Assembly: GCF_000002425.4 (NCBI RefSeq)
Contig: NC_037258.1
Location: 957,719 to 1,021,718 of the forward strand
DNA from: Physcomitrium patens
Taxonomy: Eukaryota > Streptophyta > Bryopsida > Funariales > Funariaceae
Direction of reading: 5' to 3'
Length of the DNA stretch: 64,000 nucleotides
Both the position numbers and the translations under genes were made by a program. Below the pieces are notes generated by a model. That model saw only the letters and a program-made list of their open reading frames with translations, searched no databases and had not been told where the DNA came from. This document shows, piece after piece, positions 11,077 to 22,700 of this stretch; within the stretch, counting starts at the first letter, position 1; every line of letters starts with the position of its first letter.

Positions 11077-13431
11077 ATGGCCAAGCCTTCTTCGTGGCGC
11101 CGCACCACTTCCCTGGCCAGAGCTCTCGCGGAGTCATCTAGAAGCGATCGGGTTTCAAGCGCGCAACCGTTGCCACAATGCCTCAGCTCGTTGGTAGCGT
11201 ATTCGAAGGATGCTGCTGCTGCTTGCACGTTGCATCGTGACCATGGAGACAATGTCGTCGGGGGCTATACCTGTGAACGTTGTTCAGCAGCGCCGGGTTT
11301 GAGGGACGGGTCCTTCTTTAGGGTTTTGGAAAGGTTTTCGGATTCTTTATCGGGTCGTTTGGGCACGAATGGACCCCGGTGTGGTGTTATAGATTTGGAT
11401 TATCGTCTAGTTGGTGTAGGTTTGGTTGGGAGAGGTATCCCGAGCACAATTCCGGGGGCTGAGTGTGGAACGCGTGCATTTAGGTCATCCGCGATTTCTT
11501 CCGCAAAGGCGAAACTAGGCCCGTCAGGTTCTGTTCAAGGGCACAGATATAAGGGCAAGAAACCGCATGACAAGGGTGAGCAATCGAAAGCTGCCGTAAC
11601 TCCAGTCCAGCAAGAGAAAGAGGATGTTGTTGTCGAAATTTTTGATGGCATGTCTGTTTCGGAACTAGCGGCTCGTGTGAGGCAGTCTGTGGACGCTGTC
11701 AAGACTGTATTGACCGGAATTGGGGAACCTGTTTCGCAAGCCGTGACTGCTGATGCGGCGGAGCTCGTGGCATCAGAGTATGGGATGAGTGTGAAGAAAG
11801 TACTGAATCAGAAAGGGAGCGTTGGCGGAGAGTTTCCGCGATCACCCGTGGTTACAGTTATGGGGCATGTGGATCACGGGAAGACCACCTTATTGGATGC
11901 CCTCCGGCAGACATCTCTGGCGGCGCGGGAGGCTGGAGGTATTACGCAGCATTTGGGAGCATTTGTCGTGGCCATGCCATCGGGCTCTTCCCTTACGTTT
12001 CTTGACACTCCTGGTCATGCTGCTTTCAGTTCTATGCGTGCGCGCGGGACCGCTGTGACGGATATAGTCGTCTTGGTCGTGGCTGCCGATGATGGAGTCA
12101 TGCCGCAGACCCTCGAAGCTATGTCTCTTGCCCAGGAAGCTGGTGTCCCTGTCGTCGTGGCTCTGACTAAATGTGATAGAGTTGAGGCAAACCCTGCCCG
12201 GGTCCGACAACAGCTAGCTTCTCATGGTGTCGAGCTTGAGGATATTGGAGGTGATGTTCAGGTGGTGGAAGTATCTGCGATTACGAAATCGGGACTTGAG
12301 AAGTTGGAAGAGGCACTGCTGCTCCAAGCGGAGTTGATGGAGCTTAAGGCTTCATCCTCTGATGAAGTGCACGCGGTTGTAGTGGAAGCGCGTGTTGATC
12401 GTGGCCGCGGCCCTCTTGCCACGGTCGTTGTACGTTCGGGAAACCTTGTTCCTGGTGCAATTGTTGTTATAGGGACGCAGTGGGGACGAATTCGTGTGCT
12501 GAAAGATATGCTTGGGCGAACAGTTACATCTGCAGGGCCTTCGACACCTGTTGAGATAGATGGTTTGCGGGGTCTTCCAGAAGCTGGGGATTACATTCAG
12601 ATTGTAGCAAGCGAGGAGAGAGCGAGAAAATTGAGTCAGGTTCGGCGGACGAGATTAGAGGAGAAGCGCATGTGGCAGCTGAAGCGACGAGTCGTTGCCG
12701 CCGAAGCTGCCGCTGCCGCTGTTGCAGAGGATGGGGCGGAAGTTGTCGTTCCAGAGAGGCGAGAAATGACCGTAATTGTGAAAGCGGATGTTCAGGGTAC
12801 TGCCGAAGCAGTGAGCCAATCTCTCACTCTCCTCAGTTGTCCTCAGGTTGACGTGAATATAGTGCACTCGGGGGTAGGACCGGTTTCTCAATCTGACATT
12901 GACCTTGCCGCGAGTACCAGAGCTCATATTGTTGGGTTCAATGTGGGCTCTATGGGATCTGCAATTGAGACATCAGCTAGATTAGCTAAAGTCAAGGTTT
13001 TGAAGCACCGTGTTATCTACCATCTGCTGGAGGAAGTAGGGGCCCTCATTGTGGGCATGGCCCCTGGTGTGAAAGAGGATCAAGTAGCAGGTCAGGCTGA
13101 GGTTCTCAGCGTGTTCGAGCTGAAGGGCAAAGGACGCACTGGAAAGGGGGCAACAAGAATTGCTGGATGCCGAGTGTTAGATGGACGCTTAGAAAGGGCA
13201 GCCCGGATCCGAGTGTTGCGCAGTGGGGAGGTTCTGTTTGAAGGTCTCATGCAATCGCTCAAAAGAGAGCAGCAGGATGTGGAAACGGTGGCGAAAGGAG
13301 TGGAGTGTGGTATGATAGTGGAAGAATGGGTCAATTTTCAGGTTGGCGACGTGGTTCAGTGTATCACCGACTTCCGACGGATGCCCAAGTTTGTGTCGTC
13401 CCAGAATGGAGCTGCTCGCATTGAATGTTAA
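11077..13431 (+). CDS. Translation initiation factor IF-2, probably mitochondrial
   Basis: GTPase that brings initiator tRNA to the organellar small ribosomal subunit and promotes subunit joining. I start it at ATG 11077 (context CCAGCCATGG), giving 784 aa in one exon; the longer frame to 11038 has no ATG. The N-terminus (MAKPSSWRRTTSLARALAES) is rich in Arg and Ser without acidic residues at first, as in mitochondrial presequences. An IF2_N-like segment (VEIFDGMSVSELAARV) is near residue 186. The GTP-binding motifs are complete: GHVDHGKTT, GGITQHLGAF, DTPGHA, TKCD and SAITKSGL. The C-terminal part carries KADVQGTAEAV and continues to a normal C-terminus. It is shorter than plastid IF-2, which has a long N-terminal extension, so a mitochondrial role is favoured; plastid targeting is not excluded. 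Confidence 0.92.
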   Translation: MAKPSSWRRTTSLARALAESSRSDRVSSAQPLPQCLSSLVAYSKDAAAACTLHRDHGDNVVGGYTCERCSAAPGLRDGSFFRVLERFSDSLSGRLGTNGPRCGVIDLDYRLVGVGLVGRGIPSTIPGAECGTRAFRSSAISSAKAKLGPSGSVQGHRYKGKKPHDKGEQSKAAVTPVQQEKEDVVVEIFDGMSVSELAARVRQSVDAVKTVLTGIGEPVSQAVTADAAELVASEYGMSVKKVLNQKGSVGGEFPRSPVVTVMGHVDHGKTTLLDALRQTSLAAREAGGITQHLGAFVVAMPSGSSLTFLDTPGHAAFSSMRARGTAVTDIVVLVVAADDGVMPQTLEAMSLAQEAGVPVVVALTKCDRVEANPARVRQQLASHGVELEDIGGDVQVVEVSAITKSGLEKLEEALLLQAELMELKASSSDEVHAVVVEARVDRGRGPLATVVVRSGNLVPGAIVVIGTQWGRIRVLKDMLGRTVTSAGPSTPVEIDGLRGLPEAGDYIQIVASEERARKLSQVRRTRLEEKRMWQLKRRVVAAEAAAAAVAEDGAEVVVPERREMTVIVKADVQGTAEAVSQSLTLLSCPQVDVNIVHSGVGPVSQSDIDLAASTRAHIVGFNVGSMGSAIETSARLAKVKVLKHRVIYHLLEEVGALIVGMAPGVKEDQVAGQAEVLSVFELKGKGRTGKGATRIAGCRVLDGRLERAARIRVLRSGEVLFEGLMQSLKREQQDVETVAKGVECGMIVEEWVNFQVGDVVQCITDFRRMPKFVSSQNGAARIEC

Positions 13432-15240
13432 CCCTTTCACGAGTGTTGGGAATGCATGGCCCTCTTCTCTTGTATTTCTGGATTGAATTGTTACAGAGTT
13501 GGTTCTGGCCTTAACAGATGAGGTTCAGGTATCTGCTCCAAATTTCACGCTAGCTGTGAGCTAGATGGTATATTAACACTTATTAAACAATGAAGTCCTT
13601 AGACATAGGGATGAAACCAATATTTTTAGGAGGCTGCCACTTCAGCACCTTCTCAAATTTTGCACTAGAATTTACAGATATCATGTGACGCTTGACGCTT
13701 GTGAGCAGAGTGGCAAGTGTGCTACGCACATTGTAGTATAATGCTGATAGGAAAGTTCAATCTTTATGTTCTTACAGTGCGCTAGACGCTATGCCTTTTG
13801 ATCCGTGCTGAATGAGAATTGCCTGTAAGATGCTGGCAACACGAACACTTGTCATTTTGTTTGCAACAGGAGCTTCTTCAGTTAAAAGTTGGCACTACGT
13901 TTTGTTGGCGAACTGTCCAATTTTGGTAACCAGCTTGCCCCACTACCAATTGTTGTGTTGTGTTTATTTTCTTTATTTGTTCATTGTTTGATAGTTGAAC
14001 GATCAAGATCATACTAGTGAACAGTGTTTGTTTGGGGGAGTGCATTGCAAATGATGGTATACACTTGATCTCTGAGAAATCAGGTAAGTTGCAATGAAGA
14101 AGCTTTTGGTAGCTGATGCAACTGCACTCCCAAACAAATTTTAGCAGTGTCACGTCTCGGTTGCTTTCGTTCCTTTTAGCAGTTGAGGAGAGTTGGAATA
14201 TCCTTCAATGCTGTGCTGCTGGAAAGGTTTTGGACTTCGGTTTGGTCCATTTGTCTTGTTCAGTGCTGGCACTTTTGGTCAACATGGATGTTTGCCGACT
14301 GATTCTAGGATTTATTATCCAATTCGTTGTCTTAACTTAAGGATGCAACTGGCAAGGGAGTGTTGCTGGATCAGACAATTTTTCTCAATATAAGTATGAG
14401 AATTAATCCATCTTTCCTTGCAAAATGCATTGTCGATCGTAAAGTAGAGAGTGGGTCGTGGAAGTGGCATTTCAAGCTGGACTCAAGCAAGACTTCTTCG
14501 ACCTGCGCTTTAACCACATTGCACAAGGCTGGTCAGCTGTGGATGGCAAACGTGAGATTACGAAGAGGGCTGAACCAGTTGGTAACTTTTTCCAGATCAA
14601 GGCAACCTGAGCAATCACACATTACCTTTGGTAACTTCGTCTTTTGTCATGAATGCATGGTACCCAGGCCTCACAACTTCTTCCACCAAGAACACTAGTC
14701 CTCGAAATGAAGGACCGCCGTCCTTTCTTTTTAACTCATGAAACTCGCCGCGTGACGGAGGAATTCGGAATTCAGAATTCGAACAAATAAATGATGCCCG
14801 AGCGACCTGAAGAGTCTGCAGGGCGCCGATCCGATCATGTAGAGTCGACATGTGACGATTCATGTATGGTGGAGTTTACGATGCACTCCCGTCCATGCCA
14901 AGAATACTCGGAACGCACTGGTGTAACGACAGTGGAGATGAGGCACGACGTTGACTCTCTGCATGGCGCCTGCAGAATCGGTTACACCGACTATTTCTGC
15001 GTCTGCTATTGGACATCGAGTCCAAGGACACTTCCCCAGATAAAGGTCCCACTCAGGCAGCGCAGTGAAATTAGGGGAGCATGTAAGGGAATGCAATTTC
15101 ACAGTTAGCACCCCCCCTTACAAACAGTAGAGAGAGAGAGAGTGTGGACATGTGTGGACGGAGGTAGAAAGTGGGATTTACGGCAAGATAATTAGATGCA
15201 TCTAAATTCCTTCTTGTGGGTGTGATTCAGAGTGCAAGAG
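13432..15240. other. 3' flank of IF-2 and spacer
   Basis: Moderate base composition. Contains the 3' UTR of the IF-2 gene, several short domain-less open frames (14116-14698 +, 14615-15111 both strands) and a (GA)n run at about 15129-15141. No gene is assigned. Confidence 0.4.
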
Positions 15241-16469
15241 TTGGGGGCATGCATGACAATACATGAATCTAATCTTGATATTTGGTGTGAAGAGGCTGTT
15301 GAATAGCATGTTGTCTCTATTTGCTTTTAGTGAGCACAAACATATGGGTGCATAAATTATCAATGTTGTAAATTTTAGATTTATTATACATGTTTTTGGA
15401 TTAGTAGATTGACATATTATATGTTTTCAACTTGAGTCGAGAGCATTCTTTGCCAATTTCAAGTTTGATTTTTACTTTGAAATTGCTTTAAAATAATTGT
15501 GAAGTTTTAATCAAATCATGATCAAGTATAGATTAAAGAATGAAAGATGGCTTGGAATATGATTGTATTGAACATAGTTGGGTCTATTATCCTCTCTATA
15601 GTTTTCATGTTTTATATTTATCATATTTAGTAGATAATATGTAGTATTCAAGATTTATGATCTATTATTATGTTGTCAAGATTATGATTCTTGCTTGCGT
15701 TTTCTTCTTATACAAAATTGTTATGTATGCATGTATATTTTAATGATATTTTCTAAATGTATGATTTTGTTTTTAGAACTTGCTTTCATCTTAAAATCAT
15801 GCAAAATATCATAATTTTGACAATTTATTATAAAATTATGCATGATATATGGCATAATTTTCTATTGCACATACCTTGTTTTATTTTATATAGATGTATG
15901 CTAATATTATATTCGTAATTTTATTAGATTGTAATTATGAAATTTATTAAACAATTTACAATGCCACTAATTCTTGTTTTGATTGTTTATAATTAAAAAT
16001 ATAATCTCTTACATAAATTATTGTTTATAATATGAAAAAATTTATCAAATTTGTTTTTTCAATTTTATTTAATTAGATTTATAACTTGCATTTACAAACA
16101 TATAACAATGCCTGATTATTATTTAATGATGTCTAATATAAATCATAATTTTTAGTATATAATATTTTTTAAACATTTAAATATATTTAAATATATTTTA
16201 GCTAGATGAGCTTCTATTTTAAAAAATCAATAAATATTACATAATATTGGCCACTCATAATGTAATAATATATTTTTAAATTTATATATTTTTTATCTAA
16301 ATAATTATCTATAATATGAATATCATTGAATATACATATAGATGTTACTATTGTGTACTTTTTGAACAATATTTTTAATATAGATAATTTAATAATATTT
16401 TATTTTATTTTTAATAATAATGATAAAAATAATAGATAAAACTTACAAAACTTACAAAAGCAATGCTAT

Positions 16470-16980
16470 CAATAATATGAACCAAGATAAAACTCTAAAA
16501 AAACAACACACTCTTGTGTGACTCAAATAGAGAAAGTAGACAAATAAAAAAATAGATATAAGATAGAAACAAACTAAAATGACTATTGCCAATTATGAAG
16601 AATTTAAAGAGTATTAAATTAAGACCAAAATTCATGAAGTATGTTGACAAGTTTGACGATAGTCTTCATATTGATTCTATATATCCTAGCTACTAAAAAG
16701 GTCTTGTCAAAGCTTTCTATGAAATACAAGGCTTGCAGATCAAGTATTGATTCTATATATCCTAGCTACTAAAAAGGTCTTGTCAAAGCTTTCTATGAAA
16801 TACAAGGCTTGCAGATCAAGTATTAAATTGAAGGTTGTTTTGAATGTGGCTTTTTAAAAATTAGAACATGTAGGACAAGTTTTAATAGCCACATGGCATA
16901 TCTATCAGAGTCTAAATATGTAATCCTTACCTAAGAAACTCCCTTGGAGCTTCTTAAGACAAATATTACCTAAGCAACAT
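16470..16980. mobile_element. Diverged solo-LTR-like relic
   Basis: Scattered phrases occur in the same order as in the LTRs of elements A and B near 52.6, 58.4 and 61.0 kb: a CTCTTGTG segment, ACTAAAATGACTATTGCCA, then TCTATATATCCTAGCTAC and a TTGACAAG phrase. No internal coding region follows on either side, so this looks like an old solo LTR or fragment of a related chromovirus. It is judged by eye only. Confidence 0.45.
16669..16820. repeat. Exact 76-bp tandem duplication
   Basis: 16669-16744 and 16745-16820 are identical as read, and 4 bp of a third copy follow. The two copies have not diverged although the surroundings are decayed. Confidence 0.95.
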
Positions 16981-18400
16981 GTTTTTATGTGCTTTTGCTT
17001 ACTTCTATATATTAAAGTAATATAGATATCTATTAAATATGCATATATTTTTTCCAAAATTACCATTTAATATCTTTTAAGTACCAAATTGTATAATTAT
17101 ATTGTTGCAAAATGTAAACATAAAAGAATTGATGAATAATAGTTAAAACATCTCATATTAATAATATAAAACAACAATTTCAAGTTTAAACAATATATTT
17201 TCTTAAATTCAAAGAATATCAATCAATATATTTTTTATTGTTAACTATTTATTTATACAATTTCTAAGTTTTTAATTTGATACTACTACAAATAATAAGT
17301 TTATATAAAATAAAATTCTTGTAGATGTAGTTTTTTTTTCACTTTAATATAATAATCCAACTTTTAGTAAGACTAATTTTATAGAAGTTGAGATAATTAA
17401 AGCACTTATATGTATATCTAAATATATATAGTTTAAATAATATTTTATTTTTTTTAGACCTTCTACTATATTAAATAAAGATAAGAAAAAATTATTAATG
17501 TGAAAAAATAATATTCTAATGGTTGAATGTTAACATGATAAAAAAACCGATTTTTCTATAAAGCTTTAAATTAAAATGTTATTATAAAATTTTATCTAAA
17601 ATTTTAATTAAATTATTATAATTTCTTATTTATTACTAATAAAATATTTATAAACAGTATAAATGATACATAAAATAACCTAAATTTTAAATTAAAATAA
17701 CATACTTAAATCGCCTTTTTGGTTTTATTTTTATTTTTATGATAGAAAAATTTTAAGTAGACTAACAAAAAAAACTAGAGAGTTCCTAAAGACTTTGATT
17801 AGAATTACATTTGAATAAAAAAAAGGAACAAATTTAAGTATAACTTAGGATTATAATGTATCTTTATTTCAACCAATTGGAAATATTTGAAATCAATAAT
17901 TCATAATTGAACATTCTTTATAGAAATACACCTCCTTTTTCTTTATTATTTTATTTTAATGAAGACCCAGATTCTTTATTAGAGGGTATAACACCAAAAC
18001 TTCTTCTTCTATTTTGATGATGTAGGTAATCTTTTAAGTTTTCAACCATCACAAAATAGGCACCTATTATAGGCACTAAAAACATACTCTATTGTTGTCT
18101 TAGAGAAATACATGTAGAAAAAAATTGACAAACACAAGGGATCTTGTTGATCTGTTGTGTAGAAATTGGGAGAAGCCAAGTGTGTAAAAACTTGATTTTT
18201 TTGGGTGAAATGCTTGTAGATGGTTATAAAATCTGTCAAACTTGGTAACAGAAAGGAAGCGTTTTATTAAATGACTTAGGGTAAAATAGGGTCTAAGATT
18301 CTTGCATGATTTTGTGTTTAGATACACACAGCTGTCATCACTATACAAAAGAAATCCAACAGCACAGGTCTCACGGACAGAATGAATGAATGAGATGGTG

Positions 18401-19703
18401 CACTGAGTGAGTGGGTTTCATCCATCGTCGTCATTCGTTCCCAAGTTCGGAACCACAGTGCTGGACGGAGTTCCTTCGTCCGCCGGGTGTCAGACGCCGT
18501 CGTCGAGTCTCATCGATGAAACCCCTCCCGCTCCCCCCGGACCCGTCCCGTCCCGTCCCGCTCCTCGCCCCGCCTCGCAGAGTGTGTGCGCCAACCCCTG
18601 GCTCGTCGGCGCCGAGTAGGACGGATCGCTTCGCCCAAGTGACGACGACACGGCGTCGGCCAATCCGCACACCACTGGTCGGAGTGGAATCTTGAGAAGA
18701 AGAGCCAGATGCTCTGCGAATGAATGGAATGAATGCAAGAATGAATCCATGCGCTATTCCCCGATCATCGTCCTCGCAACAGCATCGAGGTGCATCCAAG
18801 ATGGAAATGGCGAGAGGGAAGAGTTAGTCTTTCTTTCTTTATTTGCTTCCTTCTTTCCTGTTTTGTTTCTGTCTTTCTTTGTTTCTGTCTGTTTTGTGTG
18901 TAAGTTAAGTTAGTACGTTAAGTAAGTGAGTAGAGTCTGGGGGATCGGGCTCAGATTGCATCTCTATCTTTATCATCGTGCCTCGTCTGCGCCTCCTTGA
19001 CCTCCTCTTGCTCTTGCTCTGTGACGTCCCGTTCGCTGTTCTGATGCTCCCCACACAAGCCCCCCCCCCCCCCTCGATGTGCCTTCCGTTTGAATTTCTT
19101 CGTGTCTCCAGTTGCATTTTCACTTCCCTACTATTGCTTCACCTTTCTGGTTTATCGCCTACCCTTCCTCTACAGTTGCCCTTCCCATTAACCGAATTAG
19201 GTCGATTGTTTATGTGTTCTCCTGTACCTGCGACTTCTTTCTCGGCTATGCGCAATTGTTCGTTGGTGTCGTATGTCCCTATGTTATTTGTTCTGGTCAC
19301 TTCCGTGGGAGAGCAATCCCGGTTTTCGTCTCTGTTACCTCTCTTATGGTAGAGGTAGTAGTGGTTCGCTTCTTCTTGCGGAATCAGGGGTAGCCGAATT
19401 GAGGTCATGAGCAACTTTCTGACCTTGCATAGCTGAGCATACCTTTGTCCTCACGTTCATCCATGTCGCGAAAGGTTTGAATCTAGAATTTGTGGAGGGT
19501 TTACATACTGCTGGAGTTTGGGGGCAGGATGGGTGTTGGGGCGTTTTGTTGTACATTCTAAAACATTAGAATGCCCGCCCTACGAGCGAATGTACCTAGA
19601 GGGTGCTTGCAATTTGCACTCGGAATAAGTTTACAACATAGAAAGGCAGATGCAGAGGATATGCTTCTGGTAATGCAACCTGACCACATTCCTGACTCGT
19701 AAA
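18401..19703 (+). other. GC-rich leader of the BRUTUS-like gene
   Basis: Composition changes sharply at about 18400. The segment contains a CT-rich stretch (about 18826-18900) and a C run at about 19060-19073. It is likely promoter and 5' UTR, possibly with a leader intron. Overlapping open frames on both strands have low-complexity products and no domain. Confidence 0.45.
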
Positions 19704-22700
19704 ATGGCAACCTCAGTTGCTCTTCCTCAAACTTTTCAGCCAGTCCCGACGCCATTAATCACCGCGCTAGGTATGGGCGCGTCTTGTGTGCCCTTGGCGT
19801 CTCCAATTACAGAGTTTGTCTTTTTCCACAAAGCAATACGTGTTGAGATGGACAGATTACATCGCGATGCACTGGCGGTGGAGAATGGAACAGATAAGGA
19901 CATCCAGAATTTCATTGATCGTTATATTTTCCTACGCACAGTGTACAAGCATTACTGCAGCGCGGAAGACGAGGTTAGTTTTTTCCTTGCGATTCCCCGA
20001 ATGTAATTTGCGAGTATCAGATAATACTGCTTAACAGTCTGTTACATTGTTAGCTTGATTTCGCGCATTGTTGAAGTTTATCTACGGAGAGTCCATCATG
20101 AGAGTTTGGCGCTCATGTTGAAACTCATCTTTATTTTCATTGATCAGCTCGTTGGATCGGTGGATATGGGTCCTAAGTCATGGTATTCACACTAGAGCTT
20201 CCCGTTGGACCATTCTGCAGAGATATTAAAATCTAGGAAATCCCGTCCAATGAATGACCTCGTTCCTTTACATACGTACTGCCGATCTCTGCAGTCTTGT
20301 ATGCGGAGTCTTATTTTTTAGTCATCTTTGATTTGGTGAAGTCTCTTACGGTGGAAGCCGCCTCCAGTTTTGTTCTGTCAGAGCTCCGATGGCGTAAGTC
20401 TTTATTAAGAAGCTGGTAAATCGCGTCTGTAACAGGTGATACTTCCTGCCCTCGATTCTCGTGTGAAGAATGTAGCCCACTCCTACTCGCTGGAGCATAA
20501 GGTGGAGAGTGACTTGTTTGATCAGATAGCTAGTCTTTTAAGTGCTGCTTTGGCTGAAAAAGGAAAAGTTGCGTCGACCCTGCACTCGGATCTTGTTTGC
20601 TGCACACAGGCCCTACATACTACCCTCTGCCAGCATTTAGCAAAGGAAGAGGAACAGGTACAAACCGTCCTAAGTCCCTACATCTACATAATAGATAAGA
20701 TTTAACTGGCTACTATTTTTCAACGCTTGCTAGCTTGATCAGCATTGCAGAAGGTCCTTGAAGAATTTTAAAGAACGTTGTTAACTTGGTTGCATACATT
20801 TTCTCGGTTCAGAAGTTCATGCCCAAACACATATATCGAGCTTGATTGGCTTTTGGTGGTAGATCACATCTCATTCAGTCCTGTTGCTTATTAATTGCCA
20901 CCGTATGCAGGTATTTCCCCTTCTCATGCAGCATTTCACTTACAAGGAACAGACTGGGCTGGTCTGGCAATTTATCTGCAGTATTCCTGTCAACCTTTTG
21001 GAGAAGTTCCTGCCGTGGCTTGCTTCTTCTCTCTCAGATGAAGAGCGTCAACAGATGGTGGCAGTCATGCGTGAAGTCGTTCCACCAGAAGAGTTGCTTC
21101 AGCAGGTTAGATAAGAAAGTAACTTTTTCGAACTTAGTTTTTGTTAGTCACTCGTTTTGTCCAGCAGCCTTAACACACGAGGAACTTAGTAAGATAATGT
21201 GGCTAAAGGTGATTTTGTAGGTTTTTTGGTTTTTTGGTTTTTTGTTCTTAATGTTCGGATGATGCGTAGATATGGTATTTTCTGTCTTTTTGCACTGTCC
21301 CGAAGCTTCTAATATTGGGAAAATCAAGGTGTATTTGATGTTTGTTGAGGATCTGAAGGCCGACTTGTAGGCACTTCAATCAGGAATGCACCAGTTGACT
21401 TCTAGCTTCTCAGATAATGAATGTTGGTGATCTTTGAAAGTAATCACTGAAATTTATAGTGCTAATGGCCACGGCTTCATATTGTCGTGATGGTTGCAAG
21501 TGAATCGGCTTCTGCAAGTTATTAGACAATCTTCGTCCAGTGATGAAATGTTATGGTCGTCATCTCTGTAGCATAGATCCGTACTTTCTGTAAGAATAAG
21601 CCATTAGGAAGCGTTGAAGTGTTGAGCAGGACATTCTTACAACATATTTAATCCTCGAGGCTACGATACATCTGATATGCTTAACGGCGTTTCATGTTCA
21701 TCGTATTATAGGTGAGAGCGCTTCGTTCTCTTGTGTCTTGTTCATAATTAGAATACCAGATGTTGACTAGTTAATTGGTGTTTCGTTCCTGTGCTGTTGT
21801 GTGTAGGTGATACTTGCATGGTTAAGAGGGGGAAATAGAGCAATAGATGCTTATAATTGTCCTAGATCGGATCTAGATGCAAAAGCAGTTGCTTGGGCTT
21901 CAATAGACTCAAAGGTGGCAGGAGACTTGACATGGGCTCTAGATAGAGACAGCTCAGTGAACCAAGGGAATTTACATCCAAAACTACTTAGAAGTAGACC
22001 ATTAGTTTCTCCTCTTAAGGAACTTCTCTACTGGCATAATGCAATTCGCAAAGAATTACAAGAAATTGCTGAACAAGCTCGTCAAATTCAACCCAGGGGG
22101 GGTTTATCTCTGGCAAAATTAACTGCTTTCATTGAGCGGTCCCAGTTCTTGGCTGATGTGTGCAATTTTCAAAGGTGAGATCCTTCTGTTTCGATTTTTA
22201 TGTTGACAGAATAATTTCTCCCATTGGTCTGCAGTATGGTAGATACCTGTAGCCATAGAATTACAATTTAATTATGAAAGAAACATAGACAAGACTATAA
22301 TTTAGTTTGCAGCCAAGGCTTCTACTTGCTTCCTTGGATGAGATTTCTTGTCCTGAAGTTGAATACGTTACCTGTTGTCTGAATACTGACGCGTTTGAGT
22401 GGTTTGGTAGTTCGGCGGAGGATAAATTAATGTGCCCTTCTTTACACAAGAAAGTCCAGGAGCGGGTGACTTATCTAATGGACCATGCCGAGAAAGATCG
22501 AAGATTTGAGGATGTACTTCGATTGCTTGAAGGTGTGCAGGATGCTGTAAATAATAGTGCAACAGTTGCTCAATTGCATAGCGAACTTTGCAAGAGAGCA
22601 GAACTTATTGTGGAGTCAATTCAGCAACATCTTTTGGAGGAGGAGGAGGTATAAAGTTTTCTTTTTGCTTTAAATTTCACTTAAGTTGCTCAAGCACTAC

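Larger units (their letters stand above)
15241..18400. other. AT-rich spacer with an LTR relic
   Basis: Strongly AT-rich and without coding signal apart from the LTR-like segment at about 16470-16980, listed separately. Confidence 0.6.

Noticed and set aside
11822..13440. Overlapping frames inside the IF-2 gene
   Set aside because: Shadows of the GC-rich IF-2 coding sequence, without domains.
16669..16820. Possible CRISPR-like repeat
   Set aside because: Only two adjacent copies without spacers, in a plant nuclear context. It is a tandem duplication.
22307..22410. Open frame directly upstream of exon 5 as normal coding sequence
   Set aside because: It would break the conserved spacing before the SAED motif. 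The acceptor at 22410/22411 fits the family better.
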